A stretch of DNA of 41,367 nt, taken from Flavobacteriaceae bacterium (lineage in GTDB: Bacteria > Bacteroidota > Bacteroidia > Flavobacteriales > Flavobacteriaceae). The stretch is from contig JANQKN010000185.1 of NCBI GenBank assembly GCA_028281065.1, positions 1-41,367 of the forward strand. Direction: 5' to 3'. Under the pieces are notes generated by a model. The model was not told the origin of the DNA and did not search any database. It was given only the letters and a program-made list of their open reading frames with translations. The stretch's first letter is position 1, and every line of letters begins with the position of its first letter. Made by a program: the position numbers and the translations under genes. Positions 24,563-32,065 of the stretch are shown piece by piece.

Positions 24563-26044
24563 TTAAGCTTGTGCGGTCTGCGGAGAAATCATCATCTTGA
24601 TTTTAATTCGGAAGGCCGCAAAGAACAAGGTCATAAACGGACTCAGCCAGTTAAAAATCGCATAGAAGAAATACTCTGCCACGCCTACACCCAAAACACC
24701 ACTCTGGTAAGCTCCACAGGTGTTCCAAGGGATCAATACCGACGTTACCGTTCCACTGTCCTCCAGCGTTCTGGAAAGGTTCTGGGGCGCTAAGCCTCGG
24801 TCATCAAATGCTTTTTTGAACATTTTCCCAGGAATTACAATCGCCAAATACTGATCACTGGCAATTACATTCAATCCCAAACAGCTAATCACCGTACTGG
24901 CAAAGAGACCAAAGATGGTTGTGGCCAATTTTAAAAGCTCCCGCGTAATTCTGGCCAAAGCACCAATAGCATCCATAATGCCTCCAAAGACCATGGCACA
25001 ACCAATAAGGGCAATGGTCCATAACATTCCCTTCATACCGCCAGCCGAAAACAGATCATTAAGGGCTTCATTATCGGTTACAATAGCGGTATCCGTAAAT
25101 ATAGCAGTAATAACAGCAGATAGTTTGGAATCTGCCAAACCATCCAAGATTCCTGGCTGAAAAATAAAGGCAAAAACAATGGCAGAAAGCACTCCAGCTG
25201 CTAAAGCAATGAGGGGTTTGGTTTTAAACAAGATAAGGGCGATTACAATACCAGGAACTACAAACAACCATGGGGTGATATTAAAAGTCGTTGTAATGGT
25301 ATTTAGCAAGCCACTTAGGTCGGTATCCCCAGTAGTATCTATGGTAAAGCTAAGGATGGAGAAAACAATTAGGGTTACGATAATGGTTGGTACTGTCGTG
25401 AATGCCATATAACGTATGTGTGTAAAAAGGTCGGTTCCTGCCATAGCAGGAGCTAGATTCGTCGTATCGCTTAATGGGGACATTTTATCGCCAAAGTAGG
25501 CCCCGGAAATAACGGCCCCAGCAATCATTCCTCCAGAAATGCCTAAGGCACTTCCTATACCGATCAATGCTATACCCACGGTGGCCGATGTAGTCCACGA
25601 GCTTCCTGTTGCAATGGAAATGATAGCAGCGATGATTACCGATGCAGGCAAAAATATTTCAGGACTCAAGACTTTTAATCCATAGTATACCATGGCAGGG
25701 ATAATCCCACTAATAAGCCACGTACCAGCTAAAGCCCCAACGAGCAATAGAATCATAATGGGTACGAAGACACTTTTTAGGTTTTCCCAAATTTCGGAAA
25801 GCATGGTTCCAAAACCTACCTTATTCCGTAGTCCTACCAAGGCGGCAACGCCACCTCCCATAAGAAGGATAAATTGATTGGAATAATCCCCCAACCAAAC
25901 ACCATCGGCAACAAAAATATTGTAAGCCAGTAACCCCATCAATATCACAACAGGGATCAGGGCTTCTAGGATATTCAGCTCCTTGTTTTCAATGATTTTT
26001 TGGTCGTTGATATCAATTTCCGAAAGGTTGTCTTGGTCTTGCAT
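24563..26044 (-). CDS. nhaC: Na+/H+ antiporter NhaC family
   Basis: The 493-residue inner membrane protein has about 11-12 transmembrane helices and family motifs such as SIATGSSWTTSATVGIALIGIG and GAYFGDKMSPLSDTTNLAPAMAGTDLFTHI, which hold the conserved Asp, Ser and Thr residues of the ion path in NhaC antiporters. The second half repeats the pattern at SDQYLAIVIPGKMFKKAF and LEDSGTVTSVLIPWNTCGAYQSGVLG, which includes the second conserved TSVLIPWNTC box. It exports Na+ for H+ and supports growth at marine salt or alkaline pH. It stands alone between intergenic regions of 110-240 bases. No terminator was seen. Confidence 0.9.
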   Translation of the reverse strand: MQDQDNLSEIDINDQKIIENKELNILEALIPVVILMGLLAYNIFVADGVWLGDYSNQFILLMGGGVAALVGLRNKVGFGTMLSEIWENLKSVFVPIMILLLVGALAGTWLISGIIPAMVYYGLKVLSPEIFLPASVIIAAIISIATGSSWTTSATVGIALIGIGSALGISGGMIAGAVISGAYFGDKMSPLSDTTNLAPAMAGTDLFTHIRYMAFTTVPTIIVTLIVFSILSFTIDTTGDTDLSGLLNTITTTFNITPWLFVVPGIVIALILFKTKPLIALAAGVLSAIVFAFIFQPGILDGLADSKLSAVITAIFTDTAIVTDNEALNDLFSAGGMKGMLWTIALIGCAMVFGGIMDAIGALARITRELLKLATTIFGLFASTVISCLGLNVIASDQYLAIVIPGKMFKKAFDDRGLAPQNLSRTLEDSGTVTSVLIPWNTCGAYQSGVLGVGVAEYFFYAIFNWLSPFMTLFFAAFRIKIKMMISPQTAQA

Positions 26045-26154
26045 TGCAGTTTTTTAAAAAATGGAATGTAATGTTACGATTTTGTACCATGCTATGCAAA
26101 TACCGACTTTATTTTAGCCGATAGTAGACAATAAACCTGAAAAAAGATCGAAAC

Positions 26155-27372
26155 TTACGCCATTTCCAATTGCAGAACCCCTACATCGATCATGCACTGT
26201 TTCATCATTTGATAGGTGCGTTCTATATCGTTGTCCAAACCTATGGAGAAACGGATAAGACCATCGGAAAGCCCCATTTCTGCTTGTTCTTCTTCTGGAA
26301 TTTCCGAAGAAGTTGAAGTTCCTGGTGCACTGAATAGGGTTTTGTAGAAACCAAGGCTTACTGCCAAGTACCCCAAATTGCGCTTCTGCATGAGTTCCAT
26401 CAGTGCATTGGCTTTGTCCAAGCTACCTACGTCGATGGTGAGCATACCCCCAAAGCCGTATTCCTCGTTCATCATCTTTTTGAAGAGTTCGTGCCCCGAA
26501 TGCGATGGCAACCCTGGATAGACGGTTTTAAAACCATCGGCTTCGAAACGTTCTGCCAAGTAAAGCGCATTCTTGCTGTGCTGTTTTATACGTATGTGCA
26601 AGGTGCGTAGGTTTTTTAATATGGAAGCTGCCCTCATACTGTCCATAGAGGATCCCAATAACATGCTCGCGCCGTCGTTCACGTTTCTTACGGCGTCGAT
26701 AAATTCCTGGCTCCCGCAAATAACCCCGCCCATAGTATCGCTACTTCCGTTTATGAACTTGGTAAGGCTATGCATTATCACATCGGCCCCCAAAGCAGCA
26801 GGGGAAATGGTAAGGGGTGAAAAGGTGTTGTCTACCAACAACATCAAATTGTGCTTTTTGGCCAAACGGGACAAAGCTTCGATATCGGCCACCTCCAACA
26901 ACGGATTGCTTACGCTTTCGCAGTAGATGATTTTGGTGTTGGATTGTATGGCAGCTTCGACACGCTCCAACTTGGTGATGTCTACAAAATCCGTTGTTAT
27001 GTTTAGCTGTGGCGTAAAGTTTTTCAGGAATGCATAAGTCCCTCCATAGATGGTCCTACTGGAAACAATATGATCGCCTGCCTTGCATAACTGAAGGATA
27101 GCAGCCGTAATAGCGCCCATACCCGTTGCAGCAACATTGGCTGTTTGGGTTCCTTCCATAGCAGCTAAAGCTTCCCCTAAGTATAGGTTGGAAGGAGAGG
27201 TATGGCGGGAATATAGGTAACAACCGTCTGCGTTTCCTTCAAACGTGTCGAACATGGTTTTGGCAGAAAGGAAGGTATAAGTGGAAGAATCGGATATAGA
27301 AGGGTTTACCCCTCCAAATTCACCGAAGTACTGTAAATCTTGAATCTGGTTGGCAGGTTCGAACTTTTTCAT
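26155..27372 (-). CDS. Trans-sulfuration family PLP enzyme (methionine gamma-lyase / cystathionine gamma-synthase-like)
   Basis: The 405-residue protein belongs to the Cys/Met metabolism PLP family, which cleaves or joins C-S bonds in cystathionine, methionine or O-acyl-homoserine. Visible motifs are YSRHTSPSNLYLGEALAAMEG, NVAATGMGAITAA, GDHIVSSRTIYGGTYAF, LVDNTFSPLTISPAALGADVI and the Schiff-base lysine K205 in HSLTKFINGSSD. The cysteine typical of Pseudomonas methionine gamma-lyase (YGCTF) is Gly111 here (YGGTY). Substrate cannot be decided. It is divergent from an Lrp-family regulator with a palindrome between them, so Lrp control in response to amino acids is likely. Confidence 0.88.
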   Translation of the reverse strand: MKKFEPANQIQDLQYFGEFGGVNPSISDSSTYTFLSAKTMFDTFEGNADGCYLYSRHTSPSNLYLGEALAAMEGTQTANVAATGMGAITAAILQLCKAGDHIVSSRTIYGGTYAFLKNFTPQLNITTDFVDITKLERVEAAIQSNTKIIYCESVSNPLLEVADIEALSRLAKKHNLMLLVDNTFSPLTISPAALGADVIMHSLTKFINGSSDTMGGVICGSQEFIDAVRNVNDGASMLLGSSMDSMRAASILKNLRTLHIRIKQHSKNALYLAERFEADGFKTVYPGLPSHSGHELFKKMMNEEYGFGGMLTIDVGSLDKANALMELMQKRNLGYLAVSLGFYKTLFSAPGTSTSSEIPEEEQAEMGLSDGLIRFSIGLDNDIERTYQMMKQCMIDVGVLQLEMA

Positions 27373-27401
27373 AATTAGGGAGTTATTAGAGTTTTATTCA
27401 T

Positions 27402-27432
27402 CAAAAGTACACTTCAATAGATTATTAGTCAA
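27402..27432 (-). promoter_or_regulatory. Promoter of the trans-sulfuration-type gene
   Basis: On the minus strand TACTTTTG (27402-27409) is the -7 element and TTG at 27430-27432 fits the -33 element with a 20-base gap. The -7 element is 29 bases before the ATG. Confidence 0.65.
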
Positions 27433-27440
27433 CAATCATG

Positions 27441-27471
27441 ATTATTTATAGAATATAAATCTATTTATAAT
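27441..27471. promoter_or_regulatory. 31-bp near-palindrome, candidate Lrp operator
   Basis: The arms ATTAT-TT-ATAGA (27441-27452) and TCTAT-TT-ATAAT (27460-27471) are inverted repeats matching at 10 of 12 positions, with a 7-base centre. It sits just upstream of the -33 element of the trans-sulfuration gene and about 65 bases before the lrp start, the usual place for a feast/famine regulator to act on both. A perfect 10-bp palindrome AATCATGATT (27434-27443) abuts it. Confidence 0.55.
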
Positions 27472-27536
27472 TGTTCTGTAAGTTTATTTTTCTTTATTTT
27501 GAATAATAAACGAATCGACACAGAAATTTTTTCAGC

Positions 27537-28010
27537 ATGATTTTGGATCAAACAGATAGACGATTGCTTCGTTTTCTACAGCAGGATTGCAAGCAAACCA
27601 ATAAAGAGCTGTCATTAAAACTTAATCTTTCGGTGACGGCTGTATACGAGCGGATCAAAAAGTTGGAACGTCTTCAGGTAATAGAGGGGTATTCAGCCCG
27701 ACTCAATAAAGAAGCTGTGGGTTTGGGGTTTTTGGCTTTCTGCCATATAAAACTGGAAAAACACGCCAAGAATGCCATAGACTATTTTGAAAGGGAAGTC
27801 ATGAAGTTGGACGAGGTTTTGGAGTGTTTCCATGTAAGTGGTGACTACGATTATCTGTTGAAGGTAGTGGTGAAAGATATGGAGCACTTTCGTACCTTTA
27901 TGGTTACTAAGTTAACTGCCATAGCGCATATTGGTAGTACACAGAGTTCCTTTACCATTAAAGAAGTTAAGAATACTGCAGAATTAATGTTGGCCAATGA
28001 CGCATCCTAG
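27537..28010 (+). CDS. Lrp/AsnC family transcriptional regulator
   Basis: The 157-residue regulator has the N-terminal helix-turn-helix (LDQTDRRLLRFLQQD, then LSLKLNLSVTAVYERIKKLE, about 1-45) and the C-terminal RAM ligand-binding beta-alpha domain with SGDYDYLLKVVVKDMEHFRTF, which joins subunits and binds amino acids. It is typical of Lrp-like feast/famine regulators. It is divergent from the PLP enzyme and shares a palindromic operator candidate with it. The CPBP gene starts 14 bases before its stop, so the two are likely co-translated. ATG at 27537 gives MILDQTDRRL, which starts where the family usually does. Confidence 0.92.
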   Translation: MILDQTDRRLLRFLQQDCKQTNKELSLKLNLSVTAVYERIKKLERLQVIEGYSARLNKEAVGLGFLAFCHIKLEKHAKNAIDYFEREVMKLDEVLECFHVSGDYDYLLKVVVKDMEHFRTFMVTKLTAIAHIGSTQSSFTIKEVKNTAELMLANDAS

Positions 28011-28629
28011 GTACCTCCTCATCGAATTTTTCCTCATTTTCATTGTAATTCCCGTAAGTTTCGCCATTCCATATCCTGTTGGGATAAAGGCAGCCATTGC
28101 CTTGTTGGGCTTGGGGTATATTATTTATGTTTTGTTTCGGGTTGAAAAAATAAAACTCAAGATTAAAAAGGGGATCGATTGGAAAACCTTTTGGAGACGT
28201 ACGGCTATGGGCTTTTTGGGTGTAATCGTTTTAACAACGGCTTATGTGTATTTCTTCGATCCAGAAAACCTTTTCAACCCACCAAGGACCAATCCGCCCA
28301 AATACATTTTGTTCCTTTTTATCTATACATTCCTTTCGGTCTGGCAGCAAGAAATAATCTACAGGACATTCTTCTTTAAAAGGTACGAAACACTGTTCTC
28401 TAGCAAGTCCCTACTCATTTTTGTAAATGCTATCGTTTTTTGCTTGGCCCATATCTTTTTTAGGAATGCCTTGGTGATGGCTTTAACCTTTATTGGGGGA
28501 ATCCTTTTTGCTCTTACCTATGTTAAGTTTAGAAGTACTACTTTGGTAAGTATAGAGCATGCCCTGTACGGCAACTGGTTGTTCACCGTGGGAATGGGGC
28601 AAATGTTGGGATTCCCTAGTATGGAATAA
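27997..28629 (+). CDS. CPBP family membrane protein with altered catalytic site
   Basis: The 210-residue integral membrane protein has about six helices. It matches the CPBP (CAAX protease and bacteriocin-processing / Rce1-like) family at three sites: Q118-E119-x3-R123 where most members have EExxxR, FxxxH as F148-x3-H152, and a SIEHALYGNW segment with H188 and N193. In Rce1 the first Glu is the catalytic base, and here it is Gln. It may be inactive or use E119; related flavobacterial sequences may share this change, but I could not check. It overlaps lrp by 14 bases. Substrate unknown. Confidence 0.8.
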   Translation: MTHPRYLLIEFFLIFIVIPVSFAIPYPVGIKAAIALLGLGYIIYVLFRVEKIKLKIKKGIDWKTFWRRTAMGFLGVIVLTTAYVYFFDPENLFNPPRTNPPKYILFLFIYTFLSVWQQEIIYRTFFFKRYETLFSSKSLLIFVNAIVFCLAHIFFRNALVMALTFIGGILFALTYVKFRSTTLVSIEHALYGNWLFTVGMGQMLGFPSME

Positions 28630-28702
28630 CCTATTTTAAGGTGTCTTTTTTCCATTCGACTAAGTATTGAACACGATCCTTTTAAACTACAAAGGAGCTT
28701 TG

Positions 28703-28710
28703 TAACTTTG
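28703..28710 (+). promoter_or_regulatory. -7 element of the lpdA promoter
   Basis: TAACTTTG matches TAnnTTTG, 23 bases before the lpdA ATG. No clear -33 element at the right spacing was picked out. Confidence 0.6.
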
Positions 28711-28733
28711 CATTCGCATTTAAAAAAATAAAT

Positions 28734-30134
28734 ATGTCAAAATACGATGTTGCCGTCATTGGTTCGGGCCCTGGAGGCTATGTAGCTGCTATCCGTTGCG
28801 CCCAATTGGGAATGAAAACAGCCATTATAGAAAAGTACAATACCTTAGGAGGTACTTGCCTTAATGTAGGGTGTATTCCCAGTAAGGCTTTGTTGGATTC
28901 TTCCCACCACTATGAAGATGCTGTAAAACATTTCGAGGAACACGGTATCGAGATTCCGGGTGAAGTAAAGGTCAACTTCAAGAAGATGATCGAGCGCAAG
29001 CAAGGTGTAGTAGATCAAACCACCAAAGGGATCGATTTCTTGATGGGAAAGAACAAGATCGATGTTTACCATGGTTTGGGATCTTTTAAGGACGCAACAC
29101 ATATTGAAATAGCAGGAGAAAAGAAGGAAACCATAGAAGCAGCCCATACCATTATCGCTACAGGAAGCAAACCTTCTACCTTGCCATTTATTACTATCGA
29201 TAAAGAAAGAATCATTACTTCTACCGAAGCTTTAAGCCTCACCGAAATACCCAAGCACATGATCGTGATTGGTGGAGGTGTGATCGGTTTGGAATTGGGT
29301 CAGGTATACCGCAGATTGGGAGCAGAAGTTTCTGTGGTGGAATACATGGACCGCATTATCCCAACCATGGATGGCGCCCAAAGTAAGGAACTCACCAAGG
29401 TGATGAAGAAACAAGGCGTAAAATTCTATGTTTCACATAAAGTATCTGCTGTAGAACGCAAAGGAAAAGAAGTAACAGTAACCGCTACCAATAAGAAAGA
29501 CCAAGAAGTGACCTTTACTGGGGACTATTGCTTGGTTTCTGTAGGACGTAGACCGTATACCGATGGTCTAAAACTGGAGAATGCTGGAGTGAAAGCCAAC
29601 GAAAGGGGGCAGATTGAAGTGAACGATCACTTACAAACCAACGTTTCCAACATTTATGCTATTGGAGATGTAATCCGTGGTGCCATGTTGGCGCACAAGG
29701 CTGAAGAAGAAGGTGTGCTGGTTGCCGAGACGCTAGCCGGACAAAAACCACATATCGATTATAACCTAATCCCAGGGGTGGTCTATACATGGCCAGAGGT
29801 TGCCAGTGTGGGTAAAACCGAAGAACAACTTAAAGAAGCTGGAATTGCTTACAAATCGGGACAATTCCCTATGCGTGCTTTGGGAAGAAGCCGTGCCAGT
29901 GGTGATACAGACGGATTTGTAAAAATATTGAGTGACGCCACTACCGACGAAGTATTGGGCGTACATATGGTTGGTGCCCGTGTAGCCGATCTTATTACCG
30001 AAGCTGTAACCGCTATGGAATTCCGTGCCAGTGCAGAAGACATTGCACGTATGAGTCACGCACACCCTACTTATGCAGAAGCGGTGAAAGAAGCTGCATT
30101 GGCTGCTACAGAAGACCGTCCACTACATATTTGA
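28734..30134 (+). CDS. lpdA: Dihydrolipoyl dehydrogenase (E3)
   Basis: The 466-residue flavoprotein oxidises dihydrolipoamide to lipoamide with NAD+, as E3 of the pyruvate, 2-oxoglutarate or branched-chain complexes and of the glycine cleavage system. The FAD fold opens with VAVIGSGPGGYVAAIRCAQL, the redox disulfide is C42/C47 in GGTCLNVGCIPSK, the NAD fold has VIGGGVIGLELG, a second FAD motif is YAIGDV, and the dimer interface gives the catalytic pair H444 and E449 in HAHPTYAEAV. All catalytic residues are present and length is normal. It stands alone with its own promoter and terminator. Confidence 0.97.
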   Translation: MSKYDVAVIGSGPGGYVAAIRCAQLGMKTAIIEKYNTLGGTCLNVGCIPSKALLDSSHHYEDAVKHFEEHGIEIPGEVKVNFKKMIERKQGVVDQTTKGIDFLMGKNKIDVYHGLGSFKDATHIEIAGEKKETIEAAHTIIATGSKPSTLPFITIDKERIITSTEALSLTEIPKHMIVIGGGVIGLELGQVYRRLGAEVSVVEYMDRIIPTMDGAQSKELTKVMKKQGVKFYVSHKVSAVERKGKEVTVTATNKKDQEVTFTGDYCLVSVGRRPYTDGLKLENAGVKANERGQIEVNDHLQTNVSNIYAIGDVIRGAMLAHKAEEEGVLVAETLAGQKPHIDYNLIPGVVYTWPEVASVGKTEEQLKEAGIAYKSGQFPMRALGRSRASGDTDGFVKILSDATTDEVLGVHMVGARVADLITEAVTAMEFRASAEDIARMSHAHPTYAEAVKEAALAATEDRPLHI

Positions 30135-30155
30135 GAAACCGGATTAAATGTATTC

Positions 30156-30190
30156 AAAACCGCTTTTCCGCTAGGGAAAGGCGGTTTTTT
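30156..30190 (+). terminator. Terminator of lpdA
   Basis: A 14-bp stem with one imperfect pair (AAAACCGCTTTTCC against GGAAAGGCGGTTTT) and a GCTAG-type loop is followed by a run of T. It lies 22 bases after the lpdA stop. Confidence 0.88.
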
Positions 30191-30477
30191 TAATGCCTAA
30201 AATTCAAGTATTTGGACAGCTATTTATAAAAGGTGCCCCGTTTTTTTTGTAATTTAGGGAAACCTCTAAAAGACTTTTATATGATAGTATGGCACTTTTT
30301 GGCGAGGGTGTTGTATTTAGACTTTATTTATTGGACACTCCAATTTTTTGGTATTTGAATTGGACTGTTACTAGTGTTCCAACATATCCATTGTTTTTTA
30401 GGGAGTAATCATTGTTTGACTTCGGAAGCTATTCCGAAATCGAAACCATAAATAATGCAACTAAAAAAATAAATTCT
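30191..30477. other. Gene-free region with two small hairpins before the T9SS cargo gene
   Basis: No convincing gene is present between the lpdA terminator and the start at 30478. Two small inverted repeats can be seen: ATTGGA-CAC-TCCAAT followed by TTTTTG (30330-30349), which looks like a weak plus-strand terminator, and TTCGGAA-GCTA-TTCCGAA (30421-30438), in the likely 5' leader of the next gene. No exact TAnnTTTG element was found. Confidence 0.5.
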
Positions 30478-31992
30478 ATGAAAAACAAGTACTTTTTGGC
30501 GACAGTGCTAGGCTTCTTATTCACTTTTTATGGAGCACAAGCACAATTTACTGATGACTTTAATTGGGTACCCGTAGGAGACTGTCCTCCTTGGTGGACT
30601 ACGTGGCCTGGCGGTTGTCCAGACATTGGAGGTAATGGTGGGTGTAATCCCCCTTATACAGGGTATATACGACCGAGCGACCCTGGAGGGGGCGATGTTG
30701 TAGATTCCATTCTCGACTTAGGAAACCAAACTTCGGGGGATTGGTCGTTGAATTTTTGCATGTATATCCCTTCTGGCAGGGAAGGATACTTTAATTTACA
30801 AGGAATAGTTCCTCCTGCTGGCGGCGAATGGATTGTAGGGAACATATTCTTTAACCAGGATTTAGTAGCCCCAGGTGAAGGGTGGATCGATGATTCGGCT
30901 TCGGGCCCAGTAATTTTCAGCTTCCCTCACGATCAATGGTTCGATGTGGAAATGAACTTCGATCTTACGGGTGGTATGGCCAATGCCACTTGGGAGTATA
31001 TAGTGAATGGTAGTGAGGTAATACCCGCTGGAACTGCATTTACCAATTCTAATGGAGATGTTCCCACCAGTTTGGGAGGCGTAAACTTCTTTTCCGTTTC
31101 CGGAGATAACGAATACTGGATCGATCTTATTGACTTTACCAATAACACACCCAACCCTGGAACCGACGATTTTTATGATACTATGGAATACATTACCCCT
31201 ATGGCTACAGAGCCGTGGTGGGACTATGGTCCTATTGCTATAGATGATAGTAATTCCCAACAAGGGGATAAGTCTGGATATATGTCTGCCGATGGGAGCA
31301 CCACCTCGGTGTTGAATTTTGGAAATCAAATTTCTGGTCCCTGGAACTTAGAATTTTTTATGTACGTACCGTCGGGTAAGAAAGCCTCTTTTTCGTTACA
31401 AGAGGCAGTGCCTTTGGGAGCAGATGGGTCTATAGTAGGGGATATTGTTTTTAATGACGATCCAGGCAATCCTGGAACCGGTAAGATTACGGATTCTGCC
31501 TTAGGGGAAGTGACTTTCGATTTTCCTCAAGATGAATGGTTCTCGATTTTTGCCTATTTCGACCTCTCTGGCGATATGTCGACTAGTGTTTGGGTATTGG
31601 AAATAGGGTTCAACGAGGCAATACCATTTGGAACACCCATCACCAATTCCAATGGAGATGTACCAGCTTCTTTGGGAGGACTTCAATTTACCGTACCCGA
31701 CGAAGATGGTGAATTTTGGATAGACAATATCGGTTTCTATTGCCCATTGCTCAACATGGAAGATTTCTCCCAAGTGTCTTTTGTAATGTCACCCAATCCT
31801 GTTCAGGATCTATTAAGTATCGAAGCAGAAGCCAATTTTGAGTCTGTTAAGATTTATGGTTTGGATGGCAAGTTGGCACTCGAAAGTGGAAATGAGCGTA
31901 CTATAGATGTGTCTACCCTTCGTTCGGGGATTTACTTTGTTGAAATACGGATAGATAACAAAAAAAGTGTTCAAAAGTTGGTTAAACAATAA
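30478..31992 (+). CDS. T9SS-secreted protein with two tandem jelly-roll-like repeats
   Basis: The 504-residue protein starts at ATG 30478 (MKNKYFLATV) with a signal peptide ending GAQAQ (about residue 23); the upstream extension to 30412 gives a non-signal N-terminus. It has two homologous beta-rich units (about 24-222 and 229-421), exactly 200 residues apart at matching positions: LGNQTSGDW / FGNQISGPW, YIPSG / YVPSG, FPHDQWF / FPQDEWF, TNSNGDVPTSLGG / TNSNGDVPASLGG. Each resembles a concanavalin-like or carbohydrate-binding jelly roll. Residues 433-504, with SPNPVQDLLSIEA and a final YFVEIRIDNKKSVQKLVKQ, are a type A T9SS sorting domain, so it is exported through the type IX system. Ligand unknown. 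Confidence 0.86.
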   Translation: MKNKYFLATVLGFLFTFYGAQAQFTDDFNWVPVGDCPPWWTTWPGGCPDIGGNGGCNPPYTGYIRPSDPGGGDVVDSILDLGNQTSGDWSLNFCMYIPSGREGYFNLQGIVPPAGGEWIVGNIFFNQDLVAPGEGWIDDSASGPVIFSFPHDQWFDVEMNFDLTGGMANATWEYIVNGSEVIPAGTAFTNSNGDVPTSLGGVNFFSVSGDNEYWIDLIDFTNNTPNPGTDDFYDTMEYITPMATEPWWDYGPIAIDDSNSQQGDKSGYMSADGSTTSVLNFGNQISGPWNLEFFMYVPSGKKASFSLQEAVPLGADGSIVGDIVFNDDPGNPGTGKITDSALGEVTFDFPQDEWFSIFAYFDLSGDMSTSVWVLEIGFNEAIPFGTPITNSNGDVPASLGGLQFTVPDEDGEFWIDNIGFYCPLLNMEDFSQVSFVMSPNPVQDLLSIEAEANFESVKIYGLDGKLALESGNERTIDVSTLRSGIYFVEIRIDNKKSVQKLVKQ

Positions 31993-32011
31993 TTTGTAGC
32001 ACATGTTTATA

Positions 32012-32044
32012 AAAAAACCACCCACGACTTTTGGGTGGTTTTTT
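32012..32044. terminator. Bidirectional terminator
   Basis: A perfect 13-bp inverted repeat (AAAAAACCACCCA, 7-base loop) has T-runs on both strands. It lies between the convergent T9SS cargo gene and the TraB/GumN gene and can end both transcripts. Confidence 0.92.
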
Positions 32045-32065
32045 ATGTTATATATAAAAGGGCTA

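Noticed and set aside
30281-30358. 25-codon hydrophobic small open frame in the gap before the T9SS cargo gene
   Set aside because: Too short and without a promoter match; no independent support as a gene.
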